A stretch of DNA of 64,000 bases, from assembly GCF_042610495.1 (NCBI RefSeq), contig NZ_JBHGAP010000010.1, forward strand, positions 62,001 through 126,000. Direction: 5' to 3'. Below, in pieces: positions 18,701 to 25,295 of the stretch. Both the position numbers and the translations under genes were made by a program. The notes under the pieces were generated by a model that was given only the letters and a program-made list of their open reading frames with translations, did not search any database and had not been told where the DNA came from. This stretch comes from RU20A sp042610495. Lineage in GTDB: Bacteria; Pseudomonadota; Alphaproteobacteria; Rhizobiales; Rhizobiaceae. Position 1 is the stretch's first letter. Each line of letters begins with the position of its first letter.

Positions 18701-19865
18701 GGTCGTCACGGCGCAGCGACAGGGCGAAACCGTACTCGTCGCCTACGCGGTTGCGGACGGTGATGACGAGGCGGTATCGAGCTGGCGTAGCCATCTCGCA
18801 GGCCGCCTCCCCGCCTATATGCTGCCCCACGCGCTGGTCTGCGTCGACGCGCTGCCGATGACGGTCAACGGAAAGCTCGACGTGAAGGCACTGCCCGCGC
18901 CGGACTTCGCCGCTCAGGCCGAGACTTCGACGCCGCCGCGCGATGCACTCGATGCCACCCTGCTCGACCTGTGGCGCGACCTGCTCGGCATGGAAACACT
19001 TGGCATCGACCACAATTTCTTCGCTGCCGGCGGCCATTCCCTGCAGGCACTGCGCCTGTGCGCCGGCGTCAAGCGCATGCTCGGACTCGATCTTCCCGTG
19101 GCGGCGCTCTACCGCGCCCAGACGGTGCGCGCCCTTGCGGACGACATCCGCTCCGGAAAGGCCCTGAAGACCGGCGGCCCGCTGATCAAGCTCGGCGACG
19201 GCCCCGGGCGTCCCGTCTTCTGCTTTCACCCGGTCGGCGGCGCACCCTTCGGCTATCTCGGTCTTGCCGACGCGCTTTCGGGCAAGCGTCCGGTCTACGG
19301 CGTGCAGGCCACGGGCCTCGATGCCGGAGAGGCGGTGGCCGAAACGCTGGATGCGATGATCGATAGCTATATGGCGGCGATACGCTCCGTACAGCCCTCC
19401 GGTCCCTATGCGCTGATCGGCCATTCCTTCGGCGGCCTCGTGGCCTTCGAGATCACCCGCCGGCTGGAGGCCGCAGGCGAAACGGTCGAACGCCTCGTCA
19501 TGATCGACACATCGCCGGCCGGCGAATTCTGGACCATGGAGATGGCCCGGCAGACGGCCGCCCGCATCGTGCGCCTGGAGCGGGACCGCGCCGGCTCCGA
19601 TGCGCCGATCGACCCCGAACAGGAACAACGCGTGACGGATGTCGTGGCCAACAACATGCGCCTCTCCCAGTCCTACCAGCCGGCCCCGATCGAAACCCCG
19701 CTTATCTATCTCCGCGTGCGCCGCGGCGACCTGCCTCCGGATCCCTCGCGCGAAATCTACTGGACAAGCCGCTCCGCCCGGCCCGATCTCCAGCCATTCT
19801 GGGACGTCGATCACTTCGCCGTCCTCAACAGAGACAATGCAGCGAGCCTGGCGCGCTTCTTTTGA
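12798..19865 (+). CDS. Dimodular non-ribosomal peptide synthetase (C-A-T-C-A-T-TE)
   Basis: A 2355-residue synthetase. C1: HHLIADG with first His about 152; being N-terminal it is probably a starter condensation domain that loads an acyl group. A1: YTSGSTG about 635 and MYGPTET. T1: GGHSL with Ser about 1026. C2: HHIVSDG about 1212. A2: TSGSTG about 1691 and MYGPSET. T2: Ser about 2081. Thioesterase: GHSFGG with Ser about 2210 and a late His about 2339. There is no epimerase or methyltransferase. The two A domains are strikingly alike in their substrate pockets. The open frame continues far upstream over the MATE gene in another frame; the true start is ATG 12798, or the GTG at 12789 overlapping the MATE stop. 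Likely product: an acylated dipeptide. Confidence 0.95.
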   Translation: MTVQPNAAARTTPQGTANDTVEWFGLSHAQRAVWLDMRLIEDKAAYQVGCVVTFESAIDPDLARQAVRMMVGRHEALRLRIDRDEPRQRIEPAGKPPFRVIDLTEETNPEATARAHVEAAHAEGFSLGDAPLFRVDLLKLADSRWHLVLLAHHLIADGVALSIAQAHWLNAYRTLSGEGDDDGSGTEAVMPRSTYRNVVSEDEAYAASPRHAEDLAYWTTRLSPLPSLVLDGVVSGQGASRQAEAPVTPLRFGPAEHALLDQQAKALGTTIPRALLALVAIGLARRFRRDDFTLGMALHRREATTRYTIGMLAGILPLRCRIDRSATLKRAVLALAADADADLRHQRLPVDTIGRALATSGAFDDRPERNLFDVAVTIMPAMHRPAVSIGGRTVTSMPIRERERSGLGLYVDEEPGSSGFAIGFGHDPAVLSAADVAHLKTVLADVVQAFLSQPDRRLQDIDGLAPEERAAIAGWSAGRTIHVPALTLPDLFERQAAATPDALAALSDSACLDYAGLDQAANRVAARLAAAGIRHGETVGVCLERSLEGIAALIGILKAGAVYLPLDPAYPAERLAGMIADAGASAIITDAASEAALPPDLARIRVADGWPLAGPATAAPERPGLTPGSRAYLIYTSGSTGTPKGVAVSHAALANLAFARLDHDPIGPGDRVLAAISIGFDVSLGQLLTPLLFGAAVVVAGDIRGIAATRFWNFLTRHGVTHVNSVPSLFEAMLPDAPEETALKQLMLGGEPLSAALAARLSDRLGIPVWNMYGPTETCIDATAWRFPDAGPARDAMAGRPLPIGRPLPNYTAHVLDGALQPVGVGIEGELFLGGAGLAEGYLGRPDLTAERFIDHPALGRLYRTGDRAIWNSDGTLGFLGRNDAQVKIRGFRIELGEIEAVLRRQPSVAQAAVIARGTGGGDPRLLAYVVPAPGTDPDVDALKSALLASLPAHMVPAAVMRLDALPLTANGKLDLKALPDPTLASEAGQPPSTATEIAVAGLFAGLLGAAEITTASHFFALGGHSLMATQLASKLRETLHVDLSLRMLFETPRLGDLAARIDALLGVPAAAAAGAIGATPRPATLPLSFEQERLWFLDRLEPMSAAYNIPVVLRLDGALDRTALADAFDTIVARHESLRTGFAEQDGMPVQVIHAGRRMVLAVEEGLDAGLIHAAIEAEALRPFDLERDGLIRARLLAAGPESHLLVVVTHHIVSDGLSAGILMRELSAAYQAAVAGTSADLAPLPVQYADYALWQRQSLTDAVVDEEVAHWRGVLSGAPDAVALPLDRPRPAVRRSAGASLPLHLPAETAAAVSAFARAAGTTPFIVLSAAWSVLLARWSGQDDIVFGAPAANRDHPELEGMVGFLVNTLVLRAELGGDAGFRTVTDRLTARAGEAFAHAALPFEKLVDALNPPRQPGLHPIFQTMVALQPALPASFPFGGLTAHAVPLPEAAAKFDLTLVLTEAEVGYAGAITYATDIFDRATIARLAAHYVTLLMQALKTPDMPFRRLPMVSPTEHTALLSLGTGAHRAIEALPVPALFARQIAARPDATAVIHGETTLSFDRLNRLANRLALHLMALGATGGRPVAVVVGRNAYLPVVALAVMKSGAVYMPIDPANPAERMAGVFETAAPAVIVTDAASRHNLPVGQGVVHLDLDAFDWSAGPDHDPSDRDGLVPFGPADPAYIIHTSGSTGRPKGVVVSHAALANLAAARLDHDPIGPGDRVAATLSIGFDVSIGQIVTPLLSGATVVVLDDPAKHSGAEFWAELARQGVTHMNFSPAFLDAAIEAPVPAGLALRRLMLGGEAFQTAVARRIAAALPGVELFNMYGPSETVIDATAYRFRGTETAPTLPIGRPLPNYRVLILDAAMQPVSPGITGEIHIGGASVADGYLGRPEETASRFLPDPFGGPGDRLYRTGDLARWTADGEIEFIGRADAQVKIRGHRIELDDISAALRAHPGVRVAAVVTAQRQGETVLVAYAVADGDDEAVSSWRSHLAGRLPAYMLPHALVCVDALPMTVNGKLDVKALPAPDFAAQAETSTPPRDALDATLLDLWRDLLGMETLGIDHNFFAAGGHSLQALRLCAGVKRMLGLDLPVAALYRAQTVRALADDIRSGKALKTGGPLIKLGDGPGRPVFCFHPVGGAPFGYLGLADALSGKRPVYGVQATGLDAGEAVAETLDAMIDSYMAAIRSVQPSGPYALIGHSFGGLVAFEITRRLEAAGETVERLVMIDTSPAGEFWTMEMARQTAARIVRLERDRAGSDAPIDPEQEQRVTDVVANNMRLSQSYQPAPIETPLIYLRVRRGDLPPDPSREIYWTSRSARPDLQPFWDVDHFAVLNRDNAASLARFF

Positions 19866-19974
19866 TCCGCCACATGCTGCGAGGAGCCCATAAGCGCAAG
19901 ACTTGAAGTCGAAGCCATTCGGGATTACGTTGCAGGAGTGCTGCCGGTCGCGCTAACGACCGACGGCCCTTCGC

Positions 19975-20073
19975 TCAGACTAGGAATTTGACCCGCACGC
20001 GAGCCAGCCAGCCCGTGCGGGTTTTCCTTATCTCAAGCATCTCAAGCGTGATGGTGATCGGGATGAATCCCAT
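19975..20073 (-). CDS. Small peptide 1 (32 aa), duplicated family
   Basis: Encodes a 32-residue peptide beginning MGFIPITITLEMLEIRKTRT and ending ARVRVKFLV. ATG is preceded by AGGAG eight bases upstream (minus strand, 20081-20086). The peptide alternates hydrophobic and basic residues and has no signal sequence or known motif. A paralogue lies 330 bases upstream and differs by an in-frame deletion of three codons, which suggests selection for coding. The same frame is also open for about 40 codons before this ATG, so a longer product is possible. The gene lies downstream of the DevBCA-like operon on the same strand and faces the end of the NRPS. Function unknown. Confidence 0.5.
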   Translation of the reverse strand: MGFIPITITLEMLEIRKTRTGWLARVRVKFLV

Positions 20074-20190
20074 GACCGTCACTCCTGTTAGAGAGCAAAG
20101 CCTTTGCCAAAGTCGGGGCGGCTCATCCTCCCCGACGCGCCGGCTGGCACGGCGTATGCTGCTTCTACTCCCGATTGTCATTGGGTAGCA
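19990..20190. repeat. Direct repeat copy 1
   Basis: A stretch of 201 bases that recurs at 20329-20520 with only scattered differences and one 9-base insertion (ATCTCAAGC doubled in this copy). It includes the first small peptide gene and its leader. A shorter matching segment (TGCAGGAGTGCT, 19931-19942) lies at the same distance outside both copies, so the duplicated unit was originally about 260 bases. Confidence 0.95.
19991..20024 (+). terminator. Candidate terminator downstream of the NRPS
   Basis: CCCGCACG pairs with CGTGCGGG and is followed by TTTTCC on the plus strand, about 125 bases after the NRPS stop. The loop is rather long (about 14 bases) and the same sequence forms part of the small-peptide coding region on the other strand, so the role is uncertain. 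An identical hairpin occurs in the second repeat copy. Confidence 0.4.
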
Positions 20191-20313
20191 TGGTGGATCG
20201 CGCGTGTCAGCCGCTGCCTCCGAGAACGTCTCGGCGCAGCCTTGAATTTCGGAGCAATCAGCGATAGCTTGCAGGAGTGCTTCCGACAGCGTCAACTGCC
20301 GGAAGCGTTTCGC

Positions 20314-20403
20314 CTAGATAAAGAGTTGGACCCGCACGCGAGCCAGCCAGCCCGTGCGGGTTTTCCTTATCTCAAGCGTGATGGTGATCGGGATGAATCC
20401 CAT
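20314..20403 (-). CDS. Small peptide 2 (29 aa), duplicated family
   Basis: Paralogue of the neighbouring 32-residue peptide: it begins MGFIPITITLEIRKTRTGWL and ends ARVRVQLFI, with the same AGGAG ribosome-binding site. An alternative in-frame ATG upstream would give 57 residues starting MRRASRRVGEDE. It begins about 160 bases after the end of the adaptor gene, so it may be the tail of that operon or have its own promoter in the leader. Function unknown. Confidence 0.5.
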   Translation of the reverse strand: MGFIPITITLEIRKTRTGWLARVRVQLFI

Positions 20404-20520
20404 GACCGTCACTCCTGTTCGAGAGCAAAGCCTTTGCCAAGGTCGGGGCGGCTCATCCTCCCCGACGCGCCGGCTGGCACGGCGCATTCTGCTTCTACTC
20501 CCGATTGCTATCTGGTAGCA
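20329..20520. repeat. Direct repeat copy 2
   Basis: Second copy, 192 bases, lacking the 9-base duplication of copy 1. It contains the second small peptide gene. The two copies differ at few positions in the leader and 5' coding part, but the segments just downstream (19943-19989 and 20282-20328, both 47 bases) have diverged strongly. Confidence 0.95.
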
Positions 20521-20564
20521 CAGGCGCGGGTCGGCGTCATCGGATTCGGGAAGGCTGCCGCCGT

Positions 20565-21881
20565 CTATTCATCTCGCCGTGACGGGTGCCGGATCGCGCC
20601 GGTTCTGGTCTCGTCAACGAGGGCGGGCGCGGAGGCGGAGGGGCAGGTACGGGCGGCGTTTTCGGCGTCGAGGCCCGGCGTGCAGGCATCCGGCTGCATC
20701 AGGTGCACGGGGTCGAGATCCTGCAGAAGGGCGAGTGTTTCGGGCGAGGCGGAGATCGCCCCGCGCAGCTCCGGCTTGACGACCGGGACGACGGAGGTGA
20801 CGTCGATCAGCACATCGACGCGCAGGTTGATCGGCACGACCAGGTTTTCCGGCAGAGCCACCATGACATCGAGCACGCGGGTGTCGCGTTTTTCCGTCGG
20901 CCCCTCGGCGGTGACCGTCTTGGCCCCGAGGCGCGGGCTGATGCGCTCCACCTTGCCCGTCAGCTTGCGTTCGCCGAAGGCGGCGGCGGATATGGTCGCG
21001 GTCTGGCCGACCGCCAGGGCGGCGATGTCGGCTTCATCGATCTGCGTGCGGACAATGAGACGCGAGGTGTCGGCGATCTGCATGACCGGGGCAGCGGCCT
21101 GCGAGGTGATGGCTTCGCCGGGCTCGCGGTAGCGGCGCAACACGATCCCGTCGATGGGCGCCCGGACATAGGATTTCTCAAGCGCCGCACGGGCCTCGGC
21201 CAGCTGGTTTTCGGCAAGGGCCACCTCGCCGCGCGCGGCTTCCACCTCTTCGGGGCGGGAGCCGTCCTGCAGGATCTTCAGGGCTTCTGCGGCAGAGGCG
21301 CGGCGTTCGCGGCTGGACGCCAGCGCGCTTGCGGCCTGGTTCATGTCCTCGCGCGAGACGGCGCCCTGCGCGGCAAGCGAACGGCGGCGCTGGAACTGCA
21401 CCTCCAGAAGCTTGAGATTGCTCTCCTCGGCACGCAGTTGCGCTTCGGCCTGCAGGATTTCCTGCTGGCGCGGTCCCTTTTCGATGAGCGCCAGCTGGGC
21501 GCGCTTGATCTGAACCGTCGCCTCGGCCTGGGCGACCTTGGCCTTGAGATCCTCGTTGAAAAGCTGGGCCAGCACCTGGCCGCGCGTGACGCGGTCGCCC
21601 TCGTCCGCAAGCACGGTGGCGAGCACACCGACCATGCCGGGCGCGACATCCGTCGCGCCGCCCATTGGTTCCACTACGCCCAGCCCCGCCACCACGCGCG
21701 GCGCATCGGCGTCGGTCGCCTGCGCTACCAGCGGATTGGCGGGCGTCGTCGTGCCCGTGACCACCGGATCGATGGTGATGGCCATGGGCTTCGGCACATC
21801 CTGCAAAAGGGCGATCGCGGTCGCTGTGGCAACGAAGAGGACGGCGAAGCTCGCCGAGGTTCTGGACGCAACAACCATCAA
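20565..21881 (-). CDS. HlyD/DevB-type periplasmic adaptor of an ABC exporter
   Basis: Membrane-fusion protein of a tripartite export system. The 438-residue protein has an N-terminal hydrophobic anchor (about residues 8-25) and a split lipoyl domain (APGMVGVLATVLADEGDRV and YVRAPIDGIVLRR). A long alpha-helical hairpin rich in Ala, Glu and Gln (about 115-235) lies between these, followed by a beta-barrel region. Its start overlaps the stop of the ATPase gene (ATGA). The C-terminal tail is unusually long and contains two cysteines in a Pro/Ala-rich context. With the ATPase and permease it resembles DevBCA, which exports heterocyst glycolipids in cyanobacteria, and MacAB. A link to the PKS/NRPS product is inferred from proximity. 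Confidence 0.9.
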   Translation of the reverse strand: MMVVASRTSASFAVLFVATATAIALLQDVPKPMAITIDPVVTGTTTPANPLVAQATDADAPRVVAGLGVVEPMGGATDVAPGMVGVLATVLADEGDRVTRGQVLAQLFNEDLKAKVAQAEATVQIKRAQLALIEKGPRQQEILQAEAQLRAEESNLKLLEVQFQRRRSLAAQGAVSREDMNQAASALASSRERRASAAEALKILQDGSRPEEVEAARGEVALAENQLAEARAALEKSYVRAPIDGIVLRRYREPGEAITSQAAAPVMQIADTSRLIVRTQIDEADIAALAVGQTATISAAAFGERKLTGKVERISPRLGAKTVTAEGPTEKRDTRVLDVMVALPENLVVPINLRVDVLIDVTSVVPVVKPELRGAISASPETLALLQDLDPVHLMQPDACTPGLDAENAARTCPSASAPALVDETRTGAIRHPSRRDE

Positions 21882-22612
21882 CGCACACTCCTGCTCAAGC
21901 CCGATGGCGCATCCCGCACCGGCCCGGCTTCGGCGACGACGAGACCGTCCTCGATGGTGATCGAGCGATCCACGAGATTTTCGACACGCTGGTCATGGGA
22001 AACGAGCACGACGACGCGATCCTTGTCGCGCGCCAGACGCCGGAAGGCCTCCACCACGAGCGCGCCCGTCACGCCATCGAGGGCGGCGGTCGGCTCGTCG
22101 GCGAGGATGACATCGGGCTCGTTCATCAGCGCACGCGCCACGGCCACGCGCTGGCGCTGGCCGCCGGACAGCTGGCCCGGCTTGTGGTGGGCGCGGTCCT
22201 CAAGCCCGACTTCGGCGAGAAGATCGCGGGCGCGCCGTTCGGCCGTGCGGCGATCGACCCCGCGGATGTCGAGCGGGATCGCCACGTTCTCCCAGGCCGT
22301 CAGCGTCGGGAACAGGTTGAAGAACTGGAAGACGAAGCCGATGCGCTTGAGACGCAGGCGGCGCAGATCGGCGGCAGACGCGCCATCCGTCGTCTCTCCG
22401 CAGATGGTCACGGCCCCCTTGTCCGGCACCTTCAGCGCGCCCATCAGTTGCAGGAGCGTTGTCTTGCCGCTGCCCGAGGGGCCGCGCACCATCAGAACCT
22501 CTCCGGGCGCGGCGACAAGCGACACGCCGCGCAGGGCATGCGTGCCGGTTTCGCCCTTGCCGTACCAGAGATGGGCGTTTTCCACGCGGATGGAGCGATC
22601 GGAGAGCATCAT
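21878..22612 (-). CDS. ABC transporter ATP-binding protein, MacB/LolD/DevA type
   Basis: ATPase subunit of 244 residues. Walker A GPSGSGKTT, Q-loop VFQFFNLFPTLTAWENV, signature LSGGQRQRVAVARAL, Walker B VILADEPTAALD and the switch His in VSHDQ are all present. The spacing and LFPTLTAWENV-type Q-loop place it with LolD, MacB and DevA ATPases that work with FtsX-like permeases. The start ATG overlaps the permease stop (ATGA), and its own stop overlaps the adaptor start, so the three genes form one coupled operon. Confidence 0.93.
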   Translation of the reverse strand: MMLSDRSIRVENAHLWYGKGETGTHALRGVSLVAAPGEVLMVRGPSGSGKTTLLQLMGALKVPDKGAVTICGETTDGASAADLRRLRLKRIGFVFQFFNLFPTLTAWENVAIPLDIRGVDRRTAERRARDLLAEVGLEDRAHHKPGQLSGGQRQRVAVARALMNEPDVILADEPTAALDGVTGALVVEAFRRLARDKDRVVVLVSHDQRVENLVDRSITIEDGLVVAEAGPVRDAPSGLSRSVR

Positions 22613-23733
22613 CGGAAAACGCTCGTGGGATCGATCGTCATCAGCTTGCGGATGGCGACAAGCGCGGAGAGGCAGCACATGACGATGGCCGCAAGGCCAA
22701 GGCCGAGAAGGGCTGTCGGCGACAGGAGGATGGCGGCCGGCGAATTGCGGGCGAGAAAGGCGACGACGCTCGCGATCACTGCGGCGATGGCATAGCCGAC
22801 GCCGCCGCAGATCAGGGCCTGCTTGAGCACGATGGCGTTGAGATAGCCGTGGCCGGCGCCGATGGCCGAGAGTGTCGCATATTCGCCGATCCGCTCCAGC
22901 GTCGCGGCGTACAACGTCTGGGCAAGGATCACCACACCGACGACGGCGCCGAGGGAGGCGCCGAGCAACAGGGCGGTGCCCGCGCCCGTCGTGAAGATCC
23001 AGTAATTGCGGGACTTGTCGGCGAAGGCCTGTGCCGTCATCACGTCCGTATCCGGTGCGACGGCCTGCAGGCGGGCGACGAGATCATCGATCGCCACGCC
23101 GGGCGCGGCCTTGACGAGCACATAGCTGGCATCGCCATCCTGCACGTCGGTGTAGCGCAGCGCATTGTTGTAGGTGGTGAAGACGTAGGGAGCCTGGGTG
23201 AAGGTGCGCGCTCCCTCGGTGAAGCCCGCGACGATCGCGCGGCGGCCGTTGATCTCGACGCGGTCGCCGATCTTCGACACGCCGAGCTTGCCCGCATAGA
23301 GACGATCGATCATCACGGCGCCCGGCGCGGCCAGATCGGCGACACTGCCCTCCACCACGTTCCACGGGCCGGCAAGATCCGTCTGGGGATCGAAGCCGAC
23401 GATGATGATGAGCTGCGACCCGCCCTGCGGGCGCCGCCAGGACACGAAGCGAACAATGTGGCGGCTGACGGTCTCGACGCCCTCGACCTTCATGGCGCGA
23501 AACACGCTGCGCTGCGGCTGTAGGGAGGACTGGTCCACATTCGTCGTGCCGCGCGGCACCATCCAGATGTCGGCGCGCGCATTTTCCACCAGCCCCGCCG
23601 TGGTCACGGAAAAGCCGATGAGCATGCCCATCTGGATTGCCATGAGCACCACGGCGAAGACAACGCCGATCAGGGTCGCGATGAAGCGAACCGGCTCATG
23701 GACGAGATTGCGCCAGGCAATCAGGGTGGTCAT
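22609..23733 (-). CDS. FtsX-like ABC permease, DevC/MacB type
   Basis: Inner-membrane permease of 374 residues. One transmembrane segment lies near the N-terminus (FIATLIGVVFAVVLMAIQMG), then a periplasmic domain of about 220 residues, then three closely spaced C-terminal segments. This is the FtsX/MacB fold. It is the first gene of the exporter operon. The start was placed at MTTLIAWRN, with GGAG upstream; the open frame extends further upstream but that part looks non-coding. DevC-like permeases do not pump across the inner membrane but drive substrate from the periplasm through the adaptor and a TolC-like channel. Confidence 0.92.
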   Translation of the reverse strand: MTTLIAWRNLVHEPVRFIATLIGVVFAVVLMAIQMGMLIGFSVTTAGLVENARADIWMVPRGTTNVDQSSLQPQRSVFRAMKVEGVETVSRHIVRFVSWRRPQGGSQLIIIVGFDPQTDLAGPWNVVEGSVADLAAPGAVMIDRLYAGKLGVSKIGDRVEINGRRAIVAGFTEGARTFTQAPYVFTTYNNALRYTDVQDGDASYVLVKAAPGVAIDDLVARLQAVAPDTDVMTAQAFADKSRNYWIFTTGAGTALLLGASLGAVVGVVILAQTLYAATLERIGEYATLSAIGAGHGYLNAIVLKQALICGGVGYAIAAVIASVVAFLARNSPAAILLSPTALLGLGLAAIVMCCLSALVAIRKLMTIDPTSVFR

Positions 23734-23886
23734 GCGGTTACGCGCTCCGCGATTCTTCGGGCAGGATTGACCTGCGGCGCAAACGCAACGCCTGCTGCGG
23801 CCAGTATCCGGCCTCCAGAAATATGAGAGTATAGTAAACAAACGCATAATTGCAGGGTGGATACCGCCTGCGGACGCGGTCGAAGT

Positions 23887-23940
23887 CGCCTGCAATCAGT
23901 CGGCGAAGATCGCCGACGGCTTGGGCAGGCGGCGTTTTTA
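23887..23940 (+). terminator. Nested hairpin with T-run upstream of the amiC-like gene
   Basis: CGCCTGC (23887-23893) pairs with GCAGGCG (23925-23931) and encloses a perfect inner hairpin GTCGGCG-AAGAT-CGCCGAC (23899-23917). Five T residues follow. No gene precedes it on this strand, so it either ends a short RNA made from a promoter near 23830-23860 or is part of a long regulatory leader. The rest of the 410-base gap (23734-24143) holds the divergent exporter promoter area and the leader described separately. Confidence 0.5.
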
Positions 23941-23988
23941 TCAGCGAATTTTCATGCCCATTGCCCTCAAATTAGGCAGTGCTGATGA

Positions 23989-24017
23989 TTGACGCGGAAG
24001 TATACATCCCCTAGCCT
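23989..24017 (+). promoter_or_regulatory. Candidate promoter of the amiC-like operon
   Basis: TTGACG at 23989-23994 and TAGCCT at 24012-24017 are separated by 17 bases. Transcription from here would begin near 24024 and run straight into the intrinsic terminator before the first gene, as expected for an antitermination-controlled leader. Confidence 0.4.
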
Positions 24018-24054
24018 AAGCATCGACATAAGGCCGGATGGCCGACGGCAATCG

Positions 24055-24097
24055 AGCCCCGAACCCGCAAGACTGCGGGTCGGGGCTTTTTGTTTTT
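24055..24097 (+). terminator. Leader terminator before the AmiC/AmiR-like operon
   Basis: A 14-base-pair stem (AGCCCCGA/CCCGCA against TGCGGGTCGGGGCT, one bulged A), an AGAC loop and a T-rich tail, about 50 bases before the start of the sensor gene. Because the operon's second gene encodes an ANTAR antiterminator, this is probably the attenuator it overrides, as AmiR does in the Pseudomonas amidase leader. I could not define the two ANTAR-binding loops with confidence. Confidence 0.7.
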
Positions 24098-24143
24098 CCA
24101 GGCGACCGAGACGCTCGGCGACGACACATGAAACGGATTTCGA

Positions 24144-25295
24144 ATGGCGCGTGACACGGTACCGGTGTCGGTTCTCTATTCCACCACGGGCGCTTATGCC
24201 GCCTATGGGCGGGATGCGTCGGCCGGAGCCATGGCAGCCATTTCCGAAATCAACGCGGACGCCTCCCTGCCTTTCCTGCTCAAGGCCCATGTCAGTGATC
24301 CCGGGGGCCACGCGGAGCGCCACGCTCAAATGGCCAAGAGCGCGACCATGGACGGCTGCCGCCACATCATCGGCTGCATCACCTCCTGGAGCCGCAAGGA
24401 TGTGCTGCCGATCGTTGAGCGGCATGATGCACTCCTGTGGTATGCCTTCCCCTACGAGGGATATGAGGCGAATGAACGCGTGATCTATCTTGGCGCCTGC
24501 CCGAACCAGCACCTTCTGCCGCTGTTCGACCATGTGCAGCCGCGCTTCGGCAATCGTGCCTTCTTCGTCGGCTCCAACTATATCTGGGGCTGGGAGATCA
24601 GCCGCATTGCGCGCGAGCTGACGGAAACGGCCGGCGGGCGCGTTCTTTCCGACCGTTTCGTGCCCCTCGGTTCCGTCGAGGTCGATCATCTCATCCGCGA
24701 AATCGCGACGCTGAAGCCGGATTTCGTACTGACCAATCTTGTCGGCGCCTCGGCCACCGCCTTCATCGCGGCCTATGGTCTCTTCCGCGCCAGCCAGCCG
24801 GACGCCCCGCCGCTGGTCGCATGCAATCTGACGGAGATCGACCTCGAAACGCTGGCCCCGGCGGCACGCGGCGGCCATATCTCCACCTCCAGCTATTTCC
24901 ATCGCCTCGATACGCCGGAAAACCGTGCCTTCAAGGCCCGCATGCAGGCCCGGCAGGGCGGCGACCGGCGCCTGTCGGCGGCTTTCGTGGCGGGCTACAC
25001 CGCCGTGTCGGTCCTGGCCCGCGCCATGGTCGATGCCGGAACGGACGAGCCGGCTGCCATCCGAAAGGCCGCTACCGCGCGGATCTTCGAAACGCCGATG
25101 GGGGCGCTGACCATCGACCCGCGCCATCAGCATGCAAGGCTGACGCCGCATCTGGCACTCTCGGACGCGGATGGCGAGTTCGACATCTTCGACAGTGCGG
25201 CGGCGCCTATCGAGGCGGATCCCTATCTGGTCCGCTCCCTGCCCCGGCCCTGGCCGAAAGCCACGACGACGCCCGATCTCAAGGTGGTCAAATGA
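24144..25295 (+). CDS. AmiC-like ligand sensor (branched-chain/amide binding fold)
   Basis: A 383-residue protein of the type I periplasmic-binding fold, most like AmiC/NasS-type cytoplasmic sensors: VPVSVLYSTTGAYAAYGRDA near the N-terminus and no signal peptide. It also has the typical SWSRKDVLPIVERHDALLWY and FVGSNYIWGWE segments. In the Pseudomonas amidase system AmiC binds amides and holds AmiR inactive. Here its stop overlaps the start of an ANTAR protein (ATGA), which supports the same partner-switching role. The ligand is unknown; downstream genes suggest an amino-acid amide or short peptide. Confidence 0.85.
   Translation: MARDTVPVSVLYSTTGAYAAYGRDASAGAMAAISEINADASLPFLLKAHVSDPGGHAERHAQMAKSATMDGCRHIIGCITSWSRKDVLPIVERHDALLWYAFPYEGYEANERVIYLGACPNQHLLPLFDHVQPRFGNRAFFVGSNYIWGWEISRIARELTETAGGRVLSDRFVPLGSVEVDHLIREIATLKPDFVLTNLVGASATAFIAAYGLFRASQPDAPPLVACNLTEIDLETLAPAARGGHISTSSYFHRLDTPENRAFKARMQARQGGDRRLSAAFVAGYTAVSVLARAMVDAGTDEPAAIRKAATARIFETPMGALTIDPRHQHARLTPHLALSDADGEFDIFDSAAAPIEADPYLVRSLPRPWPKATTTPDLKVVK

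Noticed and set aside
1..19865. Reading the PKS/NRPS locus as a siderophore cluster
   Set aside because: No TonB receptor, iron ABC transporter, ornithine hydroxylase or catechol synthesis gene is visible in the window, so I did not call it a siderophore locus. Such genes could still lie before base 1.
20586..22682. Long plus-strand frame opposite the adaptor and ATPase genes
   Set aside because: Shadow of the minus-strand exporter genes, whose Walker and lipoyl motifs are clear; the plus frame has no recognisable domain.
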